Origin: Desulfovibrio sp.
GTDB taxonomy: Bacteria; Desulfobacterota; Desulfovibrionia; Desulfovibrionales; Desulfovibrionaceae
DNA length: 57,206 nucleotides
Direction: 5' to 3'
Assembly: GCA_017454855.1 (NCBI GenBank)
Contig: JAFTCE010000041.1
Location: 1 to 57,206, forward strand
Shown: piece after piece, positions 18,518-25,969 of the stretch
Layout of the letters: every line of letters starts with the position of its first letter
Numbering within the stretch: the stretch's first letter is position 1
Program-made: the position numbers and the translations under genes
The notes under the pieces: model-generated
Database searches by the model: none
What the model was told of the DNA's origin: nothing
The model's input: only the letters and a program-made list of their open reading frames with translations

Positions 18518-18618
18518 AATTCCTCTCCTAGGATAGGGATTACATCTTACAACATCTCCAAGAATACGTCAACGGTGACAATATTTTTTGCCCGCCAGAC
18601 GACAGGCTCTCTCTGTTT

Positions 18619-19041
18619 TCAGCATCCGGTGTTCGGACACGCCTTGCGCAAGACATCTTCCAGCGATATGGAATCCAAGGCCACATTGAGATTTTCCTGG
18701 AGTTCCTCCCATACCTCACGCATGGCGCAAACACAGCAACGGTCACAGGATTCGGGACAATCAAGGCAAACAGCCAGTTCCATGCCACCCTCCATGGCGT
18801 TGAGAATCTTACCAAGAGTTACCTCATGCGGACGTTGCACCAAGATATGCCCTCCTCGGGCCCCGCGCACGCTGGCAGTGATACCTGCCGCACGTAGCTG
18901 CCTCAATATCTGCTCTATGAATTGCGCACTGATGCCCGTCTGCGTAGAAAGCCAGCTTGAGGAAACCGGCATGTCATTTTTTCTTTTTGCCATACAAAAC
19001 AAAATCCTTGCTGCATACCTGGTCTTGGCAGAAAGCTTCAT
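18619..19041 (-). CDS. Rrf2-family regulator with cysteine cluster
   Basis: Transcription factor of 140 residues. The N-terminal winged helix begins MKLSAKTRYAARIL and includes the wing RGARGGHIL. Between residues about 91 and 105 there are six cysteines (CLDCPESCDRCCVC), in the place where Rrf2/IscR/NsrR proteins hold an Fe-S cluster, so redox or NO sensing is likely. ATG at 19041 follows GGGAG; the TTG three bases earlier is less likely. It is divergent from a second Rrf2 gene that lacks this cluster. The founding Rrf2 controls the hmc operon in D. vulgaris, and an Hmc-like pair lies nearby here. Confidence 0.9.
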   Translation of the reverse strand: MKLSAKTRYAARILFCMAKRKNDMPVSSSWLSTQTGISAQFIEQILRQLRAAGITASVRGARGGHILVQRPHEVTLGKILNAMEGGMELAVCLDCPESCDRCCVCAMREVWEELQENLNVALDSISLEDVLRKACPNTGC

Positions 19042-19201
19042 CAAGTCTCCCGACAGGTTAAAAGCATATCAAATTATACCAATTTATATCATATAATTTA
19101 GGAACAGTCATTCTTACCGTACTTTCATAGAAATGTATATCGTTTTCACGGTATTATATTCACTTTTTATTGGCAAAGAGCCTCAGTATTCACATTTTAT
19201 G

Positions 19202-19255
19202 TTGACTGTTTCTTTGCTAAATGATATGCAACTGAGTTAGTTTTATATCATTTAG
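19202..19255 (+). promoter_or_regulatory. Promoter with 11-base palindromic operator, probable Rrf2 site
   Basis: TTGACT (19202-19207) and TATGCA (19225-19230) are 17 bases apart and lie about 50 bases before the second Rrf2 gene. A perfect inverted repeat, CTAAATGATAT (19217-19227) and ATATCATTTAG (19245-19255), overlaps the -10. An extra pair, GTTGA (19201-19205) and TCAAC (19256-19260), extends the symmetry. Related ATATCA motifs occur at 19068-19100 ahead of the divergent Rrf2 gene. Confidence 0.7.
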
Positions 19256-19276
19256 TCAACTTATCAAAAAAAAGAC

Positions 19277-19795
19277 ATGCGCATTTCATCAATGGCTTTT
19301 CACGCCTTGCAGTTGCTCATGGAACTCGTCCGCCAGGCTGACAACACTCCCATGTCCGCATCGGAACTCGCCTTGGCTTGCGGGATTTCTGAACATTTTA
19401 CCCAAAAGATTATGCGCAGCCTGCGCTGTTGTGGCATTGTGCGCAGCGTTAAAGGCATTGCAGGCGGTCATCTGTTAGCCCGCAGTGCCGACAGGATTTC
19501 CCTGAGAGATATCATTCTCGCCGTGGAAGGGAGCGTTTCTCTACCGGATGTGAAGGATAAAACTCCTAACATTGCTGCTATTACGGACGTCTGGTCGCAG
19601 GCGTGCAACCTTATGCTTGAAGAACTTGCAACCTTCAATCTGGCTGGCATCTGTACACGCACTGTCACGCTGCATTCGGTCACAAAGCAAGATGGAGAAA
19701 GACCTGCAACAGCCCCACGTTGCAGGTTGCGTATTTCTGTGGGGCGCTTGAGATGTCGAAAATCTCAGCGCAAATCCCGTTCCCTCCCTTCTTAA
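19277..19795 (+). CDS. Rrf2-family regulator without cysteine cluster
   Basis: About 172 residues. It has an N-terminal winged helix (MRISSMAFHALQLLMELV) and wing (VKGIAGGHLLARS), typical of Rrf2. Where the cluster ligands would be it reads VEGSVSLPDVKDKTPNIAAI, so no Fe-S cluster is expected. The last 30 residues are basic and low in complexity and are encoded across a hairpin (19702-19727); homologues normally end near residue 140-150, so the tail may come from a lost stop codon. It is divergent from the Cys-rich Rrf2 gene and convergent with the HmcF-like gene. Confidence 0.85.
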   Translation: MRISSMAFHALQLLMELVRQADNTPMSASELALACGISEHFTQKIMRSLRCCGIVRSVKGIAGGHLLARSADRISLRDIILAVEGSVSLPDVKDKTPNIAAITDVWSQACNLMLEELATFNLAGICTRTVTLHSVTKQDGERPATAPRCRLRISVGRLRCRKSQRKSRSLPS

Positions 19796-19819
19796 AAATG
19801 TGTACCGCCTGGCCTACAG

Positions 19820-19862
19820 CCGAACAAAGGCCACGCGACGAAGCCGCATGGCCCCTGTTCGG
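19820..19862. terminator. Long hairpin between Rrf2 and HmcF-like genes
   Basis: CCGAACA (19820-19826) pairs with TGTTCGG (19856-19862), and inside it GGCCACGCG pairs with CGCATGGCC (one wobble), giving about 16 pairs around a short loop. No T run follows on either strand. The position, 1 base beyond the HmcF-like stop, suggests a 3' end structure. Confidence 0.45.
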
Positions 19863-19863
19863 A

Positions 19864-21252
19864 TTAACCTTGGTCAACGTGTTCAATATTTTCAGGAATT
19901 TCCATCATCTTGAGCAAAAGCGGCTTGAGAAACGTCCACTTGATATTGTGTTCCTCGTACACTTCCATCATGTCGCGGATGGCATCCCAACAGTTGTGGC
20001 AGGGCGTGACCACCATTTGCGCGCCGGTCGCCCGGATCTGATCCAGCTTGTTCTTGAGGCCCACATTGCGTTCCTTGCGGTACAGGCCAATGCCGTTGAG
20101 TCCACCGCCGCCACCACAGCAGAAATTGTGTTCGTTGTGCGGATCCATTTCGCGAAAATCTTCGGCTATATAGCCCATGATCTCACGCGTATATTTGCCC
20201 AACCCATCGTTACGCACATAGTTGCAGGCATCCTGCAAGGTGCAGGGCATCTTGAGCTTCTTGGCCGGATTGATCTTCAGCTTGCCTTCGCGCAATACCT
20301 TGGCCACCCATTCCACATAATGCAGGAAGGGCACCGGCGCGTCACCACTTTCACGTCCGGCCCAGTAGGGACCTTCCACCACCGTGGCCCGATGCGCATG
20401 GCCGCATTCCGTGCCCACCACCATCTTTGGCTTTAGGCGATCCACAGCGGCATAGATGCGCTTGAGATTCTGCGCACAGCCTTCCCAGTCACCGGCGAAC
20501 ATGGTCAAAGACGTCGTTTCCCAGCCTTCGCGCGGCACCGTCCAACTCGTGCCCGTCACATGAAAGAGAATGGCGGCAGCAGCCAAATCCTCGGGGTAAT
20601 GCTTCACTTCGCGAGCGTTGCAAATGTACATGACATCGCAACCTTCCTTTTCCACGGGGATTTCCAGGCCAGGCCATTCGTCTGCGTTTTCGTCCACCAT
20701 CCACTCAAGCGTATCCACCCAATCTTCCTCGGTCACGTCCATCTGCGCGCCATACACGCGATGCATGCCCGAACCTATCTTCAATTCCCAAGGCACAAAA
20801 CCGTGCTTGAACAGAATGCCGCGCAGATAGCTGAACATGACACCGGTATCAATGCCGTGCGGACAATACAGGCCACAGCGGTTACAGCAGGTACACTGCC
20901 CCCAGGCCACGTCCATGGCGTGCATCATGAATTCCGTGTCTACCCTGCCCTTGCGTTTGCACATTTCGCCCAATGTAGATTGGATCTTGTACGACGGGAT
21001 CTGCTTGGGATCGTTATTGTTAGTCTTATAAAAAAAACAACTGTCAGCGCACATGCCGCAATGGGCGCATATTTCCAGCCAGGTGCGCGTCCGGGACTTG
21101 CAGGTTTGCTGCAAATCAAGGTACAGGGCATTTTGATCAACCTTGAGTGCGCGCATTTGCCGGTAGTATTCCTCGCCGCCCTTGTCAGCCAGCAGGGCAT
21201 GGATGCCTTCCTTGGTCGTGACAGGCGTCGGAGAACAGAGAATCTGGGACAT
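19864..21252 (-). CDS. hmcF: HmcF-like HdrD-family iron-sulfur subunit
   Basis: Cytoplasmic protein of 462 residues, close to the 461 I recall for HmcF. Two [4Fe-4S] motifs ([13 protein letters not shown] and [14 protein letters not shown]) are followed by a complete CCG domain: LQDACNYV, then [12 protein letters not shown], then TPCHNC. It would pass electrons between the membrane cytochrome b and an unknown cytoplasmic acceptor, possibly a thiol/disulfide. ATG at 21252 follows GGAG. The upstream gene is HmcE-like. HmcA-D are absent here, so the symbol means homology to HmcF, not membership of a full Hmc complex; TmcB is the main alternative name. Confidence 0.85.
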   Translation of the reverse strand: MSQILCSPTPVTTKEGIHALLADKGGEEYYRQMRALKVDQNALYLDLQQTCKSRTRTWLEICAHCGMCADSCFFYKTNNNDPKQIPSYKIQSTLGEMCKRKGRVDTEFMMHAMDVAWGQCTCCNRCGLYCPHGIDTGVMFSYLRGILFKHGFVPWELKIGSGMHRVYGAQMDVTEEDWVDTLEWMVDENADEWPGLEIPVEKEGCDVMYICNAREVKHYPEDLAAAAILFHVTGTSWTVPREGWETTSLTMFAGDWEGCAQNLKRIYAAVDRLKPKMVVGTECGHAHRATVVEGPYWAGRESGDAPVPFLHYVEWVAKVLREGKLKINPAKKLKMPCTLQDACNYVRNDGLGKYTREIMGYIAEDFREMDPHNEHNFCCGGGGGLNGIGLYRKERNVGLKNKLDQIRATGAQMVVTPCHNCWDAIRDMMEVYEEHNIKWTFLKPLLLKMMEIPENIEHVDQG

Positions 21253-21289
21253 GTCGTACTCCTTGCAAAATCGTCAGGGAAAAGCGTGC

Positions 21290-21970
21290 CTACCAGGGGA
21301 AGACGCCGCCGCGCGTATCGCCGCCGCGCTTGATGGCAAAATCCATGCCCAACTGCGCCCGCGACATGAAGAAAAGCACAATATGCGCCAACTTGGTAAA
21401 GGGCGCCAACACGAGGAACGCTTCCCCGGTGAACACATGCAGCAGCATCCAGGTATCATAGGCCCCCACATCCAACCTGGCCATGAAGCCGGTGAAGAAG
21501 GGCAAGAATGTCAGCACAAGGACGAACCAGTCTTGCCAGGTGTTGAGCTGCCGCAGCACGGGCGACGTGAATCGCCGCACAGCCAGCAGAATGAGTCCGG
21601 CAATGCTGGCCACGCAGAGGACATCCGCCAGGGCCGTCGGCAGCGAAGGCAGGGCGATGCCGATGGTTTGTTCCAGCACCACGGTATGCCCCAGCAGGAA
21701 AAGGGGCAGCAGCACGGCGCCGAAGTGCAGCAGGAAAAAGGCCAGCATGGCTACCGGCTGCGCACGCCAGCCTGCCGTCCCCCCGGGAAGGAGCCATTTG
21801 CCAATGGAAACAAGAGCGCCGGGTATGGATCGCTCCTTGTGGTAGGCATAGGCAACGCGTTCCAGCCGCCAATCCAGCCCCCGCACATACCATATGGCCC
21901 GAACCAGCATGCCGACAAAAAAAATGACCAGCGAGACCACAAAACATGGGCCGACAAGTGTCTGCATCAT
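21290..21970 (-). CDS. hmcE: HmcE-like membrane cytochrome b (NarI family)
   Basis: Integral membrane protein of 226 residues with about five hydrophobic helices. Histidines suited to b-haem ligation occur in AFFLLHFGAVLLPLFLLGHT and in WMLLHVFTGEAFLV / KLAHIVLFF. Length and order match HmcE of D. vulgaris. Two adjacent ATGs exist (21970 and 21967); AGGAG lies 10 bases before the first. The gene stands between the triheme cytochrome (47 bases upstream) and HmcF-like (37 bases downstream), forming a compact periplasm-to-cytoplasm electron path. Confidence 0.85.
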   Translation of the reverse strand: MMQTLVGPCFVVSLVIFFVGMLVRAIWYVRGLDWRLERVAYAYHKERSIPGALVSIGKWLLPGGTAGWRAQPVAMLAFFLLHFGAVLLPLFLLGHTVVLEQTIGIALPSLPTALADVLCVASIAGLILLAVRRFTSPVLRQLNTWQDWFVLVLTFLPFFTGFMARLDVGAYDTWMLLHVFTGEAFLVLAPFTKLAHIVLFFMSRAQLGMDFAIKRGGDTRGGVFPW

Positions 21971-22017
21971 GAGCGTCTTTCTCCTCAAGCGGCGCTGTCA
22001 CGCCGAAAAATATATGG

Positions 22018-22416
22018 CTACTTCATTGCCCTGAGCGTATTGCCCTGCGCATGGCAAGACCGACAATCCCCAATCGAGGGGCCACGCCCGCTGGCCTTGT
22101 GGCAGTCCGTACATGCAGTGTGCATATAGGTCACCTGCCTGTCCGCCTTCTGAAGGCGCACATCCAAAACAGAGACTGACAAGCCCTCGGAGGTGACTCT
22201 GTGGCAGCGCGAGCAGTCGCTGTCGTGCTTTTCCACATAGGCCACATGTGCGTCATGATTGAACATGACGACCGGCATAGTGGGACTGTCCACAGCGGGA
22301 GTTTTGACAACAAGCAGCTCGTCCGCTTGAACGCCCTGAGGGGAAGCGAGAACGAACGGAACAAGAAACAGGCTGCAGCAACACAGGCATGCGCTCCTCA
22401 AGTTGATAGATGGCAT
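22018..22416 (-). CDS. Periplasmic triheme cytochrome c (c3/c7-like)
   Basis: Small cytochrome of 132 residues. A cysteine-rich hydrophobic signal peptide is followed by three haem sites only: CSRCH, CTDCH and CRSCH. The ligand segment MFNHDAHVAYV precedes the first. Relative to tetraheme c3 one haem is missing, as in cytochrome c7. It begins with ATG at 22416 after GAGGAGAG and directly precedes the HmcE- and HmcF-like genes, so it is most likely the periplasmic electron donor of that complex. The usual partners (HmcA 16-haem, TmcA 4-haem) carry more haems. Confidence 0.85.
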   Translation of the reverse strand: MPSINLRSACLCCCSLFLVPFVLASPQGVQADELLVVKTPAVDSPTMPVVMFNHDAHVAYVEKHDSDCSRCHRVTSEGLSVSVLDVRLQKADRQVTYMHTACTDCHKASGRGPSIGDCRSCHAQGNTLRAMK

Positions 22417-22492
22417 AGTCTCTCCTCTTCAACGGGTTGACCCCGTTTCTGAACTACATGCACTCTCTCGGCAGTTGTGTTGAAAACCGAAA

Positions 22493-22786
22493 TCAAAACG
22501 ATGCTGTTTTTTCAGCCAGCAGGGCTTCCGCGACCGATCGGACAAAGACGGAAGATTTGTAGGCGTCATTCTTTAAGCAATGCAGCACATAGCAAACTGC
22601 CGCGATCAGTCCCAGCCTGGCTTCCCCGTCCAGGTTCGTAGTCTGCAACCAGTAGTCCGCCGCGCTTTCCTCAGCAGTCAGACTGCGGACAATGCGGATG
22701 TCCTCTTCGCTCAAGCCGTGTGGTAGGTTGGAAAAGACATCCAGGAGCTCTTCAGCAAGATTCTGACGATCACACACGATTGCCAT
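22493..22786 (-). CDS. Small protein of unknown function upstream of triheme cytochrome
   Basis: A 97-residue soluble, acidic, mostly helical protein starting MAIVCDRQNLAEELLDVF, with ATG at 22786 after a strong GGAGG. No transmembrane segment, metal motif or known family is recognised. It contains three cysteines, two of them in the close AVCYVLHCL. It lies 76 bases ahead of the triheme cytochrome on the same strand and may be the first gene of that operon, which would suggest an accessory or regulatory role. Confidence 0.6.
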   Translation of the reverse strand: MAIVCDRQNLAEELLDVFSNLPHGLSEEDIRIVRSLTAEESAADYWLQTTNLDGEARLGLIAAVCYVLHCLKNDAYKSSVFVRSVAEALLAEKTASF

Positions 22787-22976
22787 GACAACCTCCAAGG
22801 TTTCACTGTGGCAAAAACACAATACAGCGCTTGCCTTAATTCATAAAAATATACTCTACTTAAAATCGCACAAATATTGTCCCCTAATAAGATGTCCGTG
22901 TCAATACTATTTTGCAACATAAGGGAACCTTCGCAAAGAATCCCATTTTAAAAATATCTTATAAAATACGTATGAT

Positions 22977-23090
22977 ACAAAAGCCCCTGCGCAGACCAAC
23001 GCAGGGGCAGCATGAGGATTGGCACTTTTGTGCCGCAGATGTCGCAGCGGCATCTGCATCCCAAGAATACTGGGACTTTTTGTATGCTAT
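22977..23090. ncRNA. Candidate structured RNA: four tandem hairpins
   Basis: In about 110 bases without a gene there are four clean hairpins. GCCCCTGCG pairs with CGCAGGGGC (22983-23008), GGCAC with GTGCC (23021-23034), GCAGATG with CATCTGC (23035-23057), and TCCCA with TGGGA (23059-23075). Read on the plus strand, the last is followed by CTTTTTGT; read on the minus strand, the first is followed by TTTTGT. Either direction gives a terminator-ended RNA. On the plus strand, TATGAT at 22971-22976 could be a -10. No family recognised. Confidence 0.45.
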
Positions 23091-23226
23091 AACGCTGCAT
23101 ATGTAAAGCAAATTTTACAAATACGCATTCAGTTAGATTTTCTCCCATGCTTTCACGCCAGCAAGGCAAGCCACTTCGGGCCGCAAAACATGCCTGCACA
23201 AAGAGGACGTTTTATGATAGCAGAAC

Positions 23227-23267
23227 CACAGCGGTAGCGACAGGCATCCTGCGCTACCGAAGCTGTG
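23227..23267 (+). promoter_or_regulatory. Long leader hairpin before P1-family hydrolase gene
   Basis: CACAGC (23227-23232) pairs with GCTGTG (23262-23267), GGTAGCG with CGCTACC, and CAGG with CCTG around a CAT loop, about 17 pairs with small bulges. It ends eight bases before the ribosome site AAAGGAGG and could affect translation. No T run follows, so it is not an ordinary terminator. The stretch 22787-23290 otherwise shows only the structured RNA candidate. Confidence 0.5.
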
Positions 23268-23290
23268 AACAAACAAAGGAGGTGCCGTCC

Positions 23291-24262
23291 GTGCAAGAAC
23301 GCGCTCTTACCGACCTCAAGGACGTCTATGCAGGCAATGCCCAACATGAAACAGCCGCCACCGGAGTCACGGTACTGCTCTTCCCCCAGGGAGCGCGGGT
23401 CGGCGTGGACATCAGCGGGGGCGGTCCCGCCTCCAGGGAAAGCGCGCTACTCTCTCCGCTGACAGCGCCCACCCCCGTCAACGCCATCGTGCTTGCGGGC
23501 GGTTCGGCCTACGGCCTGGCTGCAGGCGACGGCGTGGTAGAATGGCTGGAGACGCACGGCATGGGCTACGACACCGGAGTCGCGCCTGTGCCCATTGTGG
23601 TTCAGAGCTGCCTCTACGATCTGACCTATGGCTCCGCAGACATCCGCCCAGACGCCCACATGGGTTGGCAAGCCTGTGAAGCCGCCTGGTCTCGAGATCC
23701 CTTTGCCCTGGGTTCCTTTGGCGCTGGAACCGGTGCCACGGTTGGCAAAATCTGCGGCATGCGGCGGGCCATGAAATCCGGCCTCGGTGCCTATGCCGTG
23801 GAAGTGAACGGCCTGAGCATGGCCGCTGTGGTGGCCGTCAACGCACTGGGGGATATTTATGAAGAGTTGAGTGGGCGCAAAATTGCCGGCCTACGCACGC
23901 CCGACAGAAGCGATTTTGCCGACACGCGCACAGCCATGCTTGCCATTGACAAACCCACCGATCTCTTCAATGGCCAGAACACAACCCTTGGCGTCGTCCT
24001 CACCAACGGTGACCTGGATAAGGCCAGTCTGACCAAGCTGGCGGCCATGACCCGCAATGCCTATGCCCGCTGCATCTGCCCGGCAGGCACACTGGCCGAC
24101 GGGGACAGCATTTATGCCGTTTCCACTGGAACGCATCCTGTGGATCTCAACATGGCAGGCGTCCTGGCCGCCCAGGTCATGGCCGAGGCCATACGGCGGG
24201 CCATTGTGGCATCGCGCATGGACGACACGGAATTTTTGCAACGCTGTTGGGAACACAAATAG
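23291..24262 (+). CDS. P1-family (DmpA/NylC-like) N-terminal nucleophile hydrolase
   Basis: About 323 residues from a GTG start that has AAAGGAGG 8 bases upstream; longer frames cross a leader hairpin. Family motifs: DISGGGPASRES, IVLAGGSAYGLAAGDGV, GAGTGATVGK, VNALGDIY. The segment GQN-TTLGVVLTN carries the probable self-cleavage site between Asn230 and Thr231, with Thr231 as nucleophile, as in nylon hydrolase NylC. DmpA-type relatives use Ser. Such enzymes act as aminopeptidases or amidases on small peptides or oligomers, and the substrate here is unknown. It is followed by an unrelated AT-richer gene. Confidence 0.88.
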   Translation: MQERALTDLKDVYAGNAQHETAATGVTVLLFPQGARVGVDISGGGPASRESALLSPLTAPTPVNAIVLAGGSAYGLAAGDGVVEWLETHGMGYDTGVAPVPIVVQSCLYDLTYGSADIRPDAHMGWQACEAAWSRDPFALGSFGAGTGATVGKICGMRRAMKSGLGAYAVEVNGLSMAAVVAVNALGDIYEELSGRKIAGLRTPDRSDFADTRTAMLAIDKPTDLFNGQNTTLGVVLTNGDLDKASLTKLAAMTRNAYARCICPAGTLADGDSIYAVSTGTHPVDLNMAGVLAAQVMAEAIRRAIVASRMDDTEFLQRCWEHK

Positions 24263-24424
24263 AAAGGACAATGGCGCAAGTTGCGACAGTATCCGCTGCG
24301 ACACGCATGCCACGAAGAAATTGCAGTCCATTGACAATATTTGAGCCAAAAAGTATTTTTGACGTAATGCGATTTTCGTTCCACGGCATAGAACATCGGT
24401 CAAGAAGCAGTATGGAGCGCTATC

Positions 24425-25879
24425 ATGGCCAATACTACGGAAATGCGTGTGCTGACGAGAAAGTGGTCTCAGCGCCGATTCTGGCCGAAATTTGTGGAGT
24501 GGCTTGAAATTCGCGGCATTCGTGGCTGGGCAGGGCAGCGCATCACATTTGAATTTCCCATAACTGTTCTTGTCGGAGAAAACGGTTCCGGAAAAAGTAC
24601 CATATTGCAAGCCGTTGCTGCCTGCTATAAAAACAGCCTTCCAGGCAAGCAATGGTTCGCGTCTGATTTTTTTCCAGACACTCCGTGGGATTCTATAAAT
24701 AATGCATCGCTGCGCGTCGGCATCAAGGAAGGCGAACAGCATCTAGAAACATCCATCAGAAAGGCTTCCGACCGCTGGCGTGGAAATTTGCTGCGGCATC
24801 AACGCCCTGTGTACTACATAGATTTGCGGCGTATCCAACCGCTCGTGTCCAGGTCTGGATATGTGAAACTCGCAAATAAAAATTTACAGGAAATCAGCTC
24901 AAAGAAATTTTCTCCTTCTGTCACGCAGCGCCTCTCATTCATTCTCAACAGGGAATACACCAGCGCAAAAATGGCTATTGCCGGAAGTACCGAAGGGCAT
25001 GAAGTCCCTGTTATGGAACGAGGGGAACACATGTATTCCGGCTTCCATCAGGGGGCTGGAGAGATAACAGCTACAGAGCTGCTCGCTGCGGATTTTGAAA
25101 AATATTCTCTTGTCATCATTGACGAAATAGAATCCTCACTGCATCCACGCGCACAGCGAAGACTCATGAGAGATTTGGCAAAAATCGCTGAAGATCGAGA
25201 GATACAATTCATCATATCCACCCATTCACCGTATGTACTCGAAGAAATCCATCCTGACGGGAGAATGCTTGTTATGGATACGCTGTCTGGGAAATCTCTA
25301 TTTTCAGGAGTCAGTCCGGAATTTGCCATGACAAGCATTGACGACAAAACACATCCCGAATGTGCCGTATTTGTCGAAGACTGTGCGGCAAAAATTCTCG
25401 TCACAGAGGCCGTTGTCTCGGAAGACAGACATCTCATAAAACGTTTATCCATAACTCCATTTGGCAAAGCGCACGTTGGCGGGAGTCTTGGCCTTATGGT
25501 TGCTGAGAAAAGATTCGCAAAGCCAACAGTAGTTTTTCTTGATGGGGATCAGACGCAGACGCCCGGCACATATGTCCTTCCAGGCGGCGATGCGCCGGAG
25601 CTAGTTGTCTTCAATGCGCTTAAAGAACGAAACTGGCCTGGAATAGCTGAACGTCTCGGGCGCAAGTATTCTGAAATTTCCGATGCCCTGCCTTCGGCAA
25701 TGCTGTGGGAAAATCACCATGATTGGCAAAACGTGGCAGCGGACAAACTCAGCATACCGGCAAAAACACTCTGGCAGGCAATGTGTGCTTGCTGGGTGAC
25801 GAGCTGTATGTCTCAAGAAGAGCTACACGAAAGCATTACACAGCCGATACTCGCTGCATTGAGTAAGGACAAGGCTTGA
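24425..25879 (+). CDS. OLD-like AAA ATPase with C-terminal TOPRIM-type domain
   Basis: 484 residues. Walker A GENGSGKST at residues 51-59, an ABC-like signature region (FHQGAGE), Walker B SLVIIDEIESSLHPRAQ, and the switch histidine ISTHSPYVLEE. The last third fits a TOPRIM domain, with a glutamate in VFVEDCAAKI (near 317) and a DxD in VVFLDGDQ (near 373). This is the layout of OLD-family nucleases, many of which act in phage defence, alone or with partners (Gabija, PARIS, retrons). No helper gene is adjacent. It is visibly richer in A/T and in AAA/ATT codons than its neighbours, pointing to transfer. ATG at 24425 follows GGAGC. Confidence 0.82.
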   Translation: MANTTEMRVLTRKWSQRRFWPKFVEWLEIRGIRGWAGQRITFEFPITVLVGENGSGKSTILQAVAACYKNSLPGKQWFASDFFPDTPWDSINNASLRVGIKEGEQHLETSIRKASDRWRGNLLRHQRPVYYIDLRRIQPLVSRSGYVKLANKNLQEISSKKFSPSVTQRLSFILNREYTSAKMAIAGSTEGHEVPVMERGEHMYSGFHQGAGEITATELLAADFEKYSLVIIDEIESSLHPRAQRRLMRDLAKIAEDREIQFIISTHSPYVLEEIHPDGRMLVMDTLSGKSLFSGVSPEFAMTSIDDKTHPECAVFVEDCAAKILVTEAVVSEDRHLIKRLSITPFGKAHVGGSLGLMVAEKRFAKPTVVFLDGDQTQTPGTYVLPGGDAPELVVFNALKERNWPGIAERLGRKYSEISDALPSAMLWENHHDWQNVAADKLSIPAKTLWQAMCACWVTSCMSQEELHESITQPILAALSKDKA

Positions 25880-25912
25880 CATCCTCCCCCGCCTAAAGGC
25901 GGGGGATTCCTA
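25877..25912 (+). repeat. IS200/IS605-end-like hairpin
   Basis: The sequence TTGACATCCTCCCCCGCC continues to TAAA and GGCGGGGG-ATTCC. CCCCCGCC (25886-25893) pairs perfectly with GGCGGGGG (25898-25905). This 'GACATCCTCCCC...GGGGATTCC' pattern is familiar at ends of IS200/IS605/IS1341-type elements. It overlaps the stop codon of the AAA-TOPRIM gene. No tnpA or tnpB is present. It may also serve as the 3' hairpin of that transcript. Confidence 0.55.
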
Positions 25913-25969
25913 GAGATTTTACGGCGCGTTGGATAAAATTTTTACGTCCACAGAAAATTCCTGTCTGCC

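Noticed and set aside
22948-23199. Small minus-strand ORF over the structured-RNA candidate
   Set aside because: Its Cys-rich composition and lack of ribosome site do not look coding; the hairpins explain the sequence better.
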